Origin: Gaiellasilicea sp037720595
GTDB taxonomy: Bacteria > Actinomycetota > Thermoleophilia > Gaiellales > Gaiellaceae
Assembly (NCBI GenBank): GCA_037720595.1
Contig: JBBJLW010000016.1
Span: forward strand, 1-64,000
Direction of reading: 5' to 3'
DNA: 64,000 bases
The first letter of the stretch is position 1. The number at the start of each line of letters is the position of its first letter. A program made the position numbers and the translations under genes. Positions 44,039 through 51,963 of the stretch are shown here, one piece after another. The notes beneath the pieces are model-generated. The model was not told where the DNA came from. It was given only the letters and a program-made list of their open reading frames with translations, and made no database searches.

Positions 44039-45324
44039 AGAGCGAGCGCCGGCTCCTCGAGCAGCTCCTTGACGGTGCGCAGGAACTCCGCCCCGTCGGC
44101 GCCGTCGATCGCCCGGTGGTCGCAGGTGAGCGTCAGAGACATCAGCGGTCGCACGACGACCTCGCCGCCGCGCGCCACGGGCGTCTCGACCGTCGCCCCG
44201 ACCGCGAGGATCGCGGCCTGCGGCGGGTTGAGCACGGCCACGAACTGCTCGATCCCGTACATGCCGAGGTTGGAGATCGTGAAGGTGCCGTCCTCGAGGT
44301 CGCCCCGCTGGAGCTTGCCGTCGCGGGCGCGGGCGACAACGTCTGAACGGGCGGCGGCAATCTCCTGGATCGTGCGGCGGTCGGCATCGCGAATCACCGG
44401 CACGACGAGGCCGTTCGGTGCGGCGACGGCGATCCCGACGTGTGCAACCGGGAACCGGCGGATCGACTCGCCGGTGAAATGCGCGTTCACCGCCGGATGG
44501 CGGACGAGGGCGGCGGCTGAGACCTTCGTCAGCAGATCGCTGACGGTCGGCTTCGTCTCGCCCTCTGCGAGCCGCGCGACGAGGCGCTCGCGCAGCTCGA
44601 GCGCGCGAGTCATGTCCGCCGAGATGGTGAGCTGGAAGACGGGCGCCTGCCAGGCCTCGGTCAGCCTGCGGGCGATCGTCTTGCGGGTCGAGGTGAGCGC
44701 AATCTCCTCCACGTCGCCGGCCACGGCGGGGACCGCGGCGGCTGCCGGTTCGGCAACCTGGAAGCGCTCGACGTCGTCGGCGACGATGCGTCCCTCGGGG
44801 CCGCTGCCAATTACATGCGAGAGCTCGAGGCCCTTCTCGCGCGCGAGCCTGCGTGCGAGCGGCGAGGCCTTGACCCGGCCGCCGTCCGCGGCGGCGACAA
44901 CCGGCTCCGCAGCCGCCGCTGCCGCGGCGGCTTCCTGCCCTCGGCGGCGCTGCTCGTCCATCTGTGGCGCGGACGAGCCTTCCGTCTCGGCCTCGTCCTT
45001 CTCCTCCACCGCGGCATCGGCTTCGCCGTCGCCCTCGGCGGCCGGCGCCTCGGCCGGAGCGGAGCCGTTGCCGGATGCGACTTCCTCACCCTCCTTGCCG
45101 ATGACGCCGATCGTCGTGCCGACGTCGACCTCGCCCGAGTCGACGAGGATCTTCAGGAGCACGCCGTCGGCCTCGGCCTCGACCTCCTGCGTGACCTTGT
45201 CGGTGTCGAGCTCGTAGAGCGGCTCGCGTTTCTTGACGGCCTGTCCCTCGCTCTTCAACCACTTGACGATCGTGCCGGACTCCATGCCCTGGCCGAGCCG
45301 CGGGAGCTTGACGTCCGTCGCCAT
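44035..45324 (-). CDS. pdhC: Dihydrolipoyl acyltransferase (E2)
   Basis: 429 aa from ATG 45324. Lipoyl domain: K43 in LYELDTDKVTQEVEAE. Long Ala/Glu-rich linker, peripheral subunit-binding domain (KASPLARRLAREKGLELSHV, GSGPEGRIVADDVERF), catalytic domain with SLTLTCDHRAIDGADGAEFL (His and Asp). One lipoyl domain. Start overlaps E1 beta stop (TGATG). Substrate could be pyruvate, acetoin or branched-chain oxoacid; E1 pair below decides, not resolved by sequence. Confidence 0.92.
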   Translation of the reverse strand: MATDVKLPRLGQGMESGTIVKWLKSEGQAVKKREPLYELDTDKVTQEVEAEADGVLLKILVDSGEVDVGTTIGVIGKEGEEVASGNGSAPAEAPAAEGDGEADAAVEEKDEAETEGSSAPQMDEQRRRGQEAAAAAAAAEPVVAAADGGRVKASPLARRLAREKGLELSHVIGSGPEGRIVADDVERFQVAEPAAAAVPAVAGDVEEIALTSTRKTIARRLTEAWQAPVFQLTISADMTRALELRERLVARLAEGETKPTVSDLLTKVSAAALVRHPAVNAHFTGESIRRFPVAHVGIAVAAPNGLVVPVIRDADRRTIQEIAAARSDVVARARDGKLQRGDLEDGTFTISNLGMYGIEQFVAVLNPPQAAILAVGATVETPVARGGEVVVRPLMSLTLTCDHRAIDGADGAEFLRTVKELLEEPALAL

Positions 45325-46304
45325 CAGCTTCGAGCCACGGTGCGCTTGACGGCCTCGAGCACATCCGCGGCATGCGGCACCGCCCACTGCTCCATCGCCG
45401 GGGCGAACGCGAGCGGGGCGAACTTGGCGCCGACCCGCTCGATCGGTGCGTCGAGATAGTCGAAGGCCCCGTGCTGGACGACGGCCGTCAGCTCTGCGCC
45501 GAATCCACCGCGCGTGACCGCCTCGTGCGCGGTGACGCAGCGGTTCGTCTTCTGCACGGAGGCGATGATCGCCTCTTCGTCGAGGGGCAAGAGCGTCCGA
45601 GGGTCGAGCACCTCGACGGAGATTCCGAGCGTCTCGGCCTCCTCCGCCGCCTTCAGCGCCTCCGGCACCATCCGACCGATCGCGATCACGGTCACATCGG
45701 TGCCCTCGCGCATGATCCGCGCCTTCCCGAACGGAATCGGCTCGAGCTCCTCCGGAACCTCGCTCTTGAGCGGATAGAGCAGCCGGTGCTCGAAGAAGAC
45801 AACCGGGTTGTCGTCGTAGATCGCGCTCCAGAGCAGGCCGCGGACGTCTTCGGCCGTCGACGGATAGACGACCTTGAGCCCGGGCACGTGGACGAACCAC
45901 GACTCGAGCTGCTGCGCGTGCTGCGCACCCGGGCTCCAGCCGGCGCCGCCCTGAGTCCGGATCGTGAGCGGCACCTTCAACTGGCCCCCGCTCATCGTCC
46001 GGTGCTTCGCGGCCTGGTTGACGAGCTGCTCCATCGAGAGCGTCAGGAAATCCTGGTACATGATCTCGACCACCGGGCGCATTCCTTGCATCGCGGCCCC
46101 GATCCCGGTGCCGACGATGGCCATCTCGGAGATCGGCGTGTTGCGGACTCGCTCGGGCCCGAACTCGGCGAGCATCCCCTGGGTCACGCCCATCGAGCCG
46201 CCCATCTCGGCGATGTCCTCGCCCATGATGAAGACGTCGTCGTCTTCGCGCATCGCGCGCGAGAGCGCGTCGCGGACTGCCTCGCGGTAGGTCAGCTCAG
46301 GCAT
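45324..46304 (-). CDS. pdhB: 2-oxoacid (pyruvate) dehydrogenase E1 beta
   Basis: 326 aa from ATG 46304. Transketolase-like: TYREAVRDALSRAMREDDDV, FIMGEDIAEMGGSMGVTQGM, LFFEHRLLYPLKSEVPEE-like segment, TVIAIGRMVPEALKAAEEAE, GGFGAELTAVVQHGAFDYLD. Overlaps E1 alpha by 8 nt. TPP-dependent decarboxylation with E1 alpha. Confidence 0.92.
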   Translation of the reverse strand: MPELTYREAVRDALSRAMREDDDVFIMGEDIAEMGGSMGVTQGMLAEFGPERVRNTPISEMAIVGTGIGAAMQGMRPVVEIMYQDFLTLSMEQLVNQAAKHRTMSGGQLKVPLTIRTQGGAGWSPGAQHAQQLESWFVHVPGLKVVYPSTAEDVRGLLWSAIYDDNPVVFFEHRLLYPLKSEVPEELEPIPFGKARIMREGTDVTVIAIGRMVPEALKAAEEAETLGISVEVLDPRTLLPLDEEAIIASVQKTNRCVTAHEAVTRGGFGAELTAVVQHGAFDYLDAPIERVGAKFAPLAFAPAMEQWAVPHAADVLEAVKRTVARS

Positions 46305-47280
46305 AGACCCACTTGAGCGCGTCCTCGGGTTTGGGATCCGTACCCGCTTTCGCGAACGCAACCGACTCCTCGACGATCGCCGTCACCTCCGTGTCGAGCT
46401 GCTCGAGCTCGTCGTCGGAGAGCTCGAGGCGGGTGCGGAGGAGCTCGATCGGATCCTTCGTCTCGCGCAGCTCGTTGAGCTCGTCCTTCTCGCGATAGAC
46501 CTGCGGGTCGCCGATGTAGTGCCCGACGAGCCGATACGTGCGGACGTTCAGGAAGACCGGGCCCTTGCCCGAGGCGGCGTGCGCGCGCGCTTTCTTCGTG
46601 GCCGCGAACACGGCCTCGACGTCCTGGCCATCGACGTCGACCGAGTGCATGCCGAAGGCGACCGCGCGTTGCGAGAGGTCTGTGATCGGTAGGTGCTGGC
46701 TCATCGGGGTGGATTCCGCCCAGCCGTTCATCTCGAGGACGAAGAGCGCCGGCACCTTCCAGAGCTGGGCGAGATTGAGCGACTCGTGGAACGTGCCCGT
46801 GTTCGTCGCGCCGTCACCGAAGAAGGCGACCGCGACCTTGCTCTCCTTGCGGAACTGATAGGCGAGCGCCGTTCCGGTCACCTGCGGGAGGCCGCCGCCC
46901 ACGACGGCGTTCGCGCCGAGCATCCCGTTGGCGATGTCGTAGAGGTGCATCGAGCCGCCGTAGCCGCCCGAGCAGCCCTCGGTTTTCCCGTAGAGCTCTG
47001 CCATCACGGCGTTCGGGTGCGTCCCCTTCGCGAGGGTGTGCCCGTGCGCGCGATGCGTCGACATGATCGTGTCCTCGGGCTCGAGCCCCGCCATCACGCC
47101 GGACGCGACGGCCTCCTGGCCGATCGCGACGTGGAGGAAGCCTGGGAGCTCGCCAGCCCGGAAACGCTCCTCGACCTTCTCTTCGAAGCGCCTGATCAGG
47201 AGCATCTCGCGAAAGAGCTCGCGGAGCCGTTTGTCGGAGAGCGCGCCTTCGGAACGAGCTTTCTTCTCGACCTTCGCCAT
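46297..47280 (-). CDS. pdhA: 2-oxoacid (pyruvate) dehydrogenase E1 alpha
   Basis: 327 aa from ATG 47280 (MAKVEKKARSEG), with GGAG 6-7 nt upstream; ATG 47292 would bury that site. TPP-binding GDGATNTGTFHESLNLA, LPGFLHVAIGQEAVASGVMA, STHRAHGHTLAKG, YRLVGHYIGDPQVYREKDEL. The GHTLAKG and small subunit pattern also fit the acetoin dehydrogenase AcoA group, so the true substrate may be acetoin rather than pyruvate. First gene of the E1a-E1b-E2 unit. Confidence 0.9.
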   Translation of the reverse strand: MAKVEKKARSEGALSDKRLRELFREMLLIRRFEEKVEERFRAGELPGFLHVAIGQEAVASGVMAGLEPEDTIMSTHRAHGHTLAKGTHPNAVMAELYGKTEGCSGGYGGSMHLYDIANGMLGANAVVGGGLPQVTGTALAYQFRKESKVAVAFFGDGATNTGTFHESLNLAQLWKVPALFVLEMNGWAESTPMSQHLPITDLSQRAVAFGMHSVDVDGQDVEAVFAATKKARAHAASGKGPVFLNVRTYRLVGHYIGDPQVYREKDELNELRETKDPIELLRTRLELSDDELEQLDTEVTAIVEESVAFAKAGTDPKPEDALKWVYA

Positions 47281-47307
47281 CTGGGGCTCCATTATGCTGA
47301 CCCTCGC

Positions 47308-47952
47308 ATGGGACTCGTCGAGGACTGGCGCCGGATCGAGCGTGACCTACCGGATGGCTGGGCGGACGCCCGGCTCGCCCTGAAGATCGCCGATCGAAAC
47401 CGGCTCGACCGCGCGGCGGCGCTGCTCGGGCCTGCCAATCCCGGGCGCGGCGCCGGCGAGCTTCGCTTCTCCGCGATGCGATCTCCTGGAACCGGCGTCG
47501 GACCGGACGCCGTCAAGCGGCTGCTCGGCCGGCTCGAGGAGGAAGGCATCGCCGGACAGCTCCGGCTCCGGGAGGCGGTCGCGGGCCTGGTTGCCGATGA
47601 CGAGCCGACGACGAGGCTTGTCGCGGGCTGGGACGCTGCGGTCGCGACGCTGCCGCCCGACTGGAGCGACCTCTACTGCGAGCTGGAGCTCAACTCGAGC
47701 GACTACCTCCAGCGAGGCGCGCTCCTCCTGGCGCCGATCAATCCTGCCCGGATCCCCGGCAAGTCGATGTTCCGCTTTCGGGTCGCCCACCGCTTCGGCT
47801 ACGGGGCGTCGGAGCCGATGACCCGTCGCTGCCTCGCACGCGTGGACGACGAGGGCCTCACGGGACGCGTCTCGATCCTTCGAACCCTCTCGGACACCCA
47901 CAACGTCGACACGCAGGGTCCCGTCTGGTACGTGGAAGGGAAGGCGGTATGA
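47308..47952 (+). CDS. Hypothetical protein (214 aa)
   Basis: 214 aa. Starts MGLVEDWRRIERDLPDGWAD. Two-part, similar repeat-like halves: RRIERDLPDGWADARLALKI and AVATLPPDWSDLYCELELNS, with LLGPANPGRGAGELRF matched by LLAPINPARIPGKSMF. So it is an internal tandem duplication of about 95 residues. No known family. Stop overlaps the next gene by 4 nt (ATGA). Divergent from E1 alpha. Confidence 0.72.
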   Translation: MGLVEDWRRIERDLPDGWADARLALKIADRNRLDRAAALLGPANPGRGAGELRFSAMRSPGTGVGPDAVKRLLGRLEEEGIAGQLRLREAVAGLVADDEPTTRLVAGWDAAVATLPPDWSDLYCELELNSSDYLQRGALLLAPINPARIPGKSMFRFRVAHRFGYGASEPMTRRCLARVDDEGLTGRVSILRTLSDTHNVDTQGPVWYVEGKAV

Positions 47953-48254
47953 CCGACACCGATCCTGTCTCATGGCTGCTGATCGAGCACGGCTGGACCG
48001 TGGTCGGTAGCGACGGCGCCGATCTCGGCAAGGTCGCCGAGGTCGTGGGCGACTCGGACAAGGACATCTTCAACGGGCTTTCCGTCTCGCACGGTTTCCT
48101 GCGCTCCAAGCGCTACGTGCCGGCGGAGAGCGTTGGGACGATCACGGAGGGGCGCGTCGAGCTCGACCTGGACGCGGACTCCTTCGCCGGGCTCGACGAC
48201 CACGACGAGCCGCCACCATCCGAGACGATCCGCTCGGATACGACAGACCTCTAG
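47949..48254 (+). CDS. PRC-barrel-like small protein
   Basis: 101 aa. Contains a PRC-barrel-like pattern: WTVVGSDGADLGKVAEVVGD, SDKDIFNGLSVSHGFLRSKR, YVPAESVGTITEGRVELDLD, then an acidic tail. Such domains stabilise RNA/ribosome or photosynthetic-complex partners. Translationally coupled to the previous gene. Convergent 4-bp overlap with argR. Assignment based on the GxxxGKVxEV strand-turn pattern, moderate confidence. Confidence 0.6.
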   Translation: MTDTDPVSWLLIEHGWTVVGSDGADLGKVAEVVGDSDKDIFNGLSVSHGFLRSKRYVPAESVGTITEGRVELDLDADSFAGLDDHDEPPPSETIRSDTTDL

Positions 48255-48712
48255 GAAAGCTCTCGGACAAGCGCCTTCGCATCGGCGGCGCTGCCGGCGA
48301 TCACGAGACACGTGTCGTCGCCCGCAAGCGTGCCGACGACCCGTGGATGGCGGATTCGGTCGAGCGCACGGGCGATTGCCGGGGCAGAGCCAAGCTCCGA
48401 GCGAATCACGACGATGTTCTGTGCGGCAGTGAGCCCGCGACCGTACTGGCTGAGGATCTCGGCGAGCGCGGCCCGCGGATCGCGGCCGCGTGGGCGGCCG
48501 GAGAGGACGTAGCGCGGCCGCCCCAGCTCGTCATCCACCTTCTCCACCGGGAGCTCGCGGAGGTCGCGCGACAGCGTCGCCTGAGTCACCGTGCAGCCGG
48601 CCGCGGCGAGGGCCTCCCGGAGCTCGAGCTGCGTGCCGATCCGTCGCCGCGTGATCACGCTCTCGATCAGTCGCTGGCGCTCGAGCTTCGTCAGCCGCGT
48701 GTGCCCGTGCAT
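48251..48712 (-). CDS. argR: Arginine repressor ArgR
   Basis: 153 aa. N-terminal winged HTH (RLIESVITRRRIGTQLELRE, CTVTQATLSRDLRELPVEKV) and C-terminal arginine-binding hexamer domain (IVVIRSELGSAPAIARALDR, VVGTLAGDDTCLVIAGSAA) with the GDD motif. Represses arginine biosynthesis/induces catabolism. No arg biosynthesis genes nearby in the window. Confidence 0.93.
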   Translation of the reverse strand: MHGHTRLTKLERQRLIESVITRRRIGTQLELREALAAAGCTVTQATLSRDLRELPVEKVDDELGRPRYVLSGRPRGRDPRAALAEILSQYGRGLTAAQNIVVIRSELGSAPAIARALDRIRHPRVVGTLAGDDTCLVIAGSAADAKALVRELS

Positions 48713-48766
48713 GGCCTCACCGTAGCCAGACGTTTGCCGAATTCCGGCCGTGGCAACGACGAGACC

Positions 48767-48895
48767 ATGCTGCGCAAAGTTCTCTGGCTCGGTCTGTACG
48801 GTGTTCTCGGTGCCGCTTCGACGATGGCTGCGCGCCGCGCGGCGTCGGGGATTTGGCGCGTCGCAACGGGCGAGAAGCCACCGGCCAAGCGATGA
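48767..48895 (+). CDS. DUF4235-like small membrane protein
   Basis: 42 aa: MLRKVLWLGLYGVLGAASTM then AARRAASGIWRVATGEKPP. One membrane helix and a basic Trp-containing tail (IWRVATGEKPP) as in DUF4235 proteins. ATG 48767; stop overlaps the next gene by 4 nt (ATGA). First of four small envelope-type genes leading to YihY. Confidence 0.65.
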   Translation: MLRKVLWLGLYGVLGAASTMAARRAASGIWRVATGEKPPAKR

Positions 48896-49248
48896 CGAAG
48901 GGCGACGAGGCGGTCGAGAAGGGCGCGGACAAGCTGGACGCGCTCGCCGACAAGGCGGCTGCGCGAGGCGGGCTCACCTCGAAGCTCGCCGACGAGTTGG
49001 CCGACGACGCGAGCTTCCTGCGCAAGCTGAAGCCCTCGCTGATCGCGGCACGCGCAAAAGGGGAGGCTCCGAAGGATCGAGAGCCCGGCTCGACGGAGGT
49101 CCGCGCTCCCTCCGGGCCTCAGCACAGGCCGCGAACGTCGGGCACCGACGGACCTAATCCGTTCGTCGTCGCCGGCGCTGCGTTCGGTCTGGGCTCGCTG
49201 CTCGCCAAGGCGATCGACTGGAGAGGCCATGCCCACCCGCGTCGATAA
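48892..49248 (+). CDS. Hypothetical Ala/Lys-rich protein with C-terminal membrane segment (118 aa)
   Basis: 118 aa. N-terminal charged helix (MTKGDEAVEKGADKLDALAD) and a C-terminal hydrophobic segment (NPFVVAGAAFGLGSLLAKAI). Resembles DUF883/YtxH-type ribosome- or membrane-associated stress proteins, but the match is loose. Overlaps the previous gene by 4 nt and the next by 20 bp, part of the same operon. Confidence 0.6.
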   Translation: MTKGDEAVEKGADKLDALADKAAARGGLTSKLADELADDASFLRKLKPSLIAARAKGEAPKDREPGSTEVRAPSGPQHRPRTSGTDGPNPFVVAGAAFGLGSLLAKAIDWRGHAHPRR

Positions 49249-49630
49249 CTCGTCCGGAGTCGGAGGCGCCGCGAAGCAGGTGGCGGAGCACGCCAGCTCC
49301 CTCGCGAAGCTCGAGCTCGAGCTGGCAGGTCTGGAGCTGAAGCGGAAGGTCGGCGCGCTCGGAGCCGGTCTCGGACTAGGTCTTGGGGCCGCGCTGTTCG
49401 CTCTCTTCGCATTTGGGTTCCTCCTCGCGACGGCCGCAGCCGCGCTCGCGCTCGTGCTCGACACCTGGCTTGCACTCCTGATCGTGACCCTCGGGCTGGT
49501 CGCCGTCGCAGCCGTTCTCGGCTTCCTGGCGCTCGGTCGAATCAAGAAGGGCACGCCGCCCGTTCCCGAGCAGGCGATCCGCGAGGCGAAGCTGACCACG
49601 GAGGCGCTGAGGGCCAATGGCAACCACTAG
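49229..49630 (+). CDS. Actinobacterial Holin-X/phage-holin superfamily III-like protein
   Basis: 133 aa. N-terminal amphipathic helix (GGAAKQVAEHASSLAKLELE), two membrane helices (LGLGLGAALFALFAFGFLLA; LDTWLALLIVTLGLVAVAAV), polar C-terminal tail. Matches the YqjE/Holin-X pattern. Such proteins affect envelope stress response; phage lysis role unlikely here. Overlaps DUF3618 gene by 14 bp. Confidence 0.75.
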   Translation: MPTRVDNSSGVGGAAKQVAEHASSLAKLELELAGLELKRKVGALGAGLGLGLGAALFALFAFGFLLATAAAALALVLDTWLALLIVTLGLVAVAAVLGFLALGRIKKGTPPVPEQAIREAKLTTEALRANGNH

Positions 49631-49865
49631 CCTGAACGGGCGTACGCCCGAGACGATCCGTCGCGAGATCGAGACCGAGCGCGAGCATCTGGCCCACGCC
49701 GTCGAAGACCTGCGCGAAGGGCTCGGCGCGGCGACGGACGTCGCCGGCAAGCTCCGCGCGAATCTTCCCGTGGTCGCCGCCGGCGCGCTCGGCGCGGGTT
49801 TCTTCCTCGCTGGTGGAATCGGCGCGACCATGCGCTTCCTCGCCCGCAAGGGCCGCGAGCGCTGA
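49617..49865 (+). CDS. DUF3618-type protein
   Basis: 82 aa. DUF3618 pattern: RTPETIRREIETEREHLAHA, VEDLREGLG, then a C-terminal membrane helix (LPVVAAGALGAGFFLAGGIG) and basic end. Usually found beside Holin-X genes; function unknown but linked to envelope stability. Confidence 0.8.
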   Translation: MATTSLNGRTPETIRREIETEREHLAHAVEDLREGLGAATDVAGKLRANLPVVAAGALGAGFFLAGGIGATMRFLARKGRER

Positions 49866-49866
49866 G

Positions 49867-50799
49867 ATGTCGTCCCGCGCCGAGCGGGCCCGCGTCGGAT
49901 CTCCCCCCGCCAGTCCTTACCGGCTCTCTCCGAGCCGCTGGATCGCGGTTTTCAAGCGCGCGTTCCGCGAGTTCCTCGCCGACGACTGCATGGGTCTCGC
50001 CCAGCAGATTGCCTTCAGCTCCCTGCTCGCGTTCTTCCCGGCCGTCGTCTTCCTGGTGGGTCTGCTCGACCTCGTCGATGCGTATCCGACGCTGAAGGAT
50101 TTCCTCGCTCCGATCGCACCCGGCGATGTCCTGGAGACGATCGACACGCTTCAGCGGGAGACGTCCAAGAGCACCTCGGTGCTCGCGTTCTTCGTGGGCG
50201 CCGCCGGCGCCACCTGGGCCGCGAGCGGGGCGATGAACTCCGTGCTGAAGGCCGTCAACCGAGCCTACGAGCGCGTGGAGACCCGGCCGTTCTGGAAGAC
50301 GAGGCTGATCGCGATAGTGCTCGTGATCCTGACCGGGATCACGACTGCCGGGCTCCTGCTGCTCATCGTCTTCGGCGAGCCGCTTGGCAACGCGATCGCC
50401 GAGCAGGCGAGGCTCGGCGGCGCCTTCGACCTCGTCTGGTCGATCGCCCGCTGGCCGATCGCGTTCGTCGCCGTTCTCTTCTTCTTCGCGATCGTCTACT
50501 ACCTCGCGCCGAACGTCGACTCCCGCGACTGGCGCTGGCTGACCCCGGGCTCGCTCGTCGGCGGGATCCTGTGGCTCGCGCTTTCGGGGTTGTTCGCGCT
50601 CTACACGAGCTTCTCGGAGTCGTACTCGAAGACCTACGGCGCCCTCGCGAGCGGAATCGTGCTCCTCCTCTGGCTGAACTACTCGGCGTTCGCGCTTCTC
50701 TTCGGCGCGGAGCTGAACTCCGAGCTCGACCGCGAGGCCGAGATCCAGGCGGCCGGCGGCCCGGACGCGGGGCTCGTCAAGCCCAGCCGCCGCGGCTAG
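49867..50799 (+). CDS. YihY/BrkB-family inner membrane protein
   Basis: 310 aa, six membrane helices. Contains the signature LAQQIAFSSLLAFFPAVVFL near residue 40, WAASGAMNSVLKAVNRAYER, PRWR-like loop DSRDWRWLTPGSLVGGILWL and KTYGALASGIVLLLWLNYSA. Once called RNase BN, now YihY/BrkB transporter-like proteins of unknown substrate. ATG 49867 follows TGA of the DUF3618 gene by 1 nt. Ends with 4-bp convergent overlap. Confidence 0.9.
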   Translation: MSSRAERARVGSPPASPYRLSPSRWIAVFKRAFREFLADDCMGLAQQIAFSSLLAFFPAVVFLVGLLDLVDAYPTLKDFLAPIAPGDVLETIDTLQRETSKSTSVLAFFVGAAGATWAASGAMNSVLKAVNRAYERVETRPFWKTRLIAIVLVILTGITTAGLLLLIVFGEPLGNAIAEQARLGGAFDLVWSIARWPIAFVAVLFFFAIVYYLAPNVDSRDWRWLTPGSLVGGILWLALSGLFALYTSFSESYSKTYGALASGIVLLLWLNYSAFALLFGAELNSELDREAEIQAAGGPDAGLVKPSRRG

Positions 50800-51476
50800 G
50801 TAACCGCGACCGTGCCGCGGAGCGTCACCGGGCTCTTGTCCGAGCGGAAGACGAGCGTGCCCCGCTTCAGCATCAGCTTCCAGGTGACCGTCGCGACCTG
50901 CGCGATCCCCGTCTTGCGGTCGACGCCGGCACCGGTGACGTGGAAGTTGTGCAGCTTCGTGCGATCGCGGACGGTGGCGACGTAGGCGCCTGCCTTCAGC
51001 GCGCGCACGCGGACCCCAGCCTGAGTGCGAAGCGAGATCGTGGCGCCCGGGCCGACGGTCGCGGTCAGCTTGGTCGCCGCCACGGGAGGTGGTGGAGGCG
51101 GCGGCGGGGGCGGACCCGTGCCGACATCGAACGCGCCTCGCATCGTGTTCGAATGCGGATCGCAGAGAAATGTGTAGCGCCCATCTCTGAGCGTGATCGT
51201 GAACGTTTGTGCGCCGACGTCTTCGACGGGCGTCACGACGTCCACACCCGGGCCGGAGAGGTGGAAGTTGTGCTCGGGCGAGCGATCGTCGACCGCCAGC
51301 TCATAGGTGCCTGGATCGAGCCTCTGGACGGGAAGGCCGTCCGCTCCGAGGAGTCCGATCGTGAAGCCAGGGCCGACGGTGCCGGTCAGCTTCCCGTCCG
51401 CGGCCAGCGCGACGGCAACCGATGCGGCACCGGCGACGGCGAGGAAGGCGGCGACGATGGAACCGCGGAAGCGCAT
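50796..51476 (-). CDS. Secreted two-domain cupredoxin-like protein
   Basis: 226 aa with a signal peptide (MRFRGSIVAAFLAVAGAASV). Two plastocyanin-like domains joined by a Pro-rich linker (TGPPPPPPPPPP). Domain 1 has HNFHLSG and CDPHSNTM, a Cu ligand set (His, Cys, His, Met). Domain 2 keeps HNFHVTG but has FRSDKSPVTL with no Cys/Met, so it cannot bind type 1 copper normally. Likely extracellular electron carrier or copper-binding protein. Read opposite to YihY. Confidence 0.78.
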   Translation of the reverse strand: MRFRGSIVAAFLAVAGAASVAVALAADGKLTGTVGPGFTIGLLGADGLPVQRLDPGTYELAVDDRSPEHNFHLSGPGVDVVTPVEDVGAQTFTITLRDGRYTFLCDPHSNTMRGAFDVGTGPPPPPPPPPPVAATKLTATVGPGATISLRTQAGVRVRALKAGAYVATVRDRTKLHNFHVTGAGVDRKTGIAQVATVTWKLMLKRGTLVFRSDKSPVTLRGTVAVT

Positions 51477-51546
51477 CAGCCGACACTACGCGCTCGTGCG
51501 AAGATCGGATTGCGTCCCCACCGATGGATCGCGTACAGTCGCCTCC

Positions 51547-51963
51547 GTGAGGCTCGGGAAGAACGCGAAGGCGGATCTGATCCGTAATGTGCCGCTCTTC
51601 GCGCACTGCTCGAAGGGCGAGATCGCCGAGGTCGCGTCGATCGCGGACGAGGTCGATGTGCCCGCCGGCAAGGATCTTCTGCAGGAAGACGACCGCGGCC
51701 GCGAGTTCTTCGTCCTGTTGAACGGCGCGGCGGACGTCCGCAGCAAGGGGCGCAAGCTGAACACGCTCGGCCCCGGGGATTTCTTCGGCGAGATCGCGCT
51801 CGTCTCCCGCTCGCCACGGACGGCGACGGTGACCACGACCGAGGACTCGAGACTGCTCGTGATCACCGCCAGCGCGTTTCGCGGCTTACTCGATCATTCG
51901 CCGCGAATCCAGATTCGCGTGCTCGAGGCGCTCGCGGATCGCCTTGCACCAATTTCCTTCTAG
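51547..51963 (+). CDS. Cyclic nucleotide-binding domain protein
   Basis: 138 aa from GTG 51547. One cNMP-binding (CAP_ED) domain: LIRNVPLFAHCSKGEIAEVA, LLQEDDRGREFFVLLNGAAD, GDFFGEIALVSRSPRTATVT with the phosphate-binding FGE and R-TAT segment. There is no DNA-binding HTH afterwards, so it is not Crp itself; may be a sensor subunit. Convergent overlap with pheT by 4 bp. Confidence 0.83.
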   Translation: MRLGKNAKADLIRNVPLFAHCSKGEIAEVASIADEVDVPAGKDLLQEDDRGREFFVLLNGAADVRSKGRKLNTLGPGDFFGEIALVSRSPRTATVTTTEDSRLLVITASAFRGLLDHSPRIQIRVLEALADRLAPISF

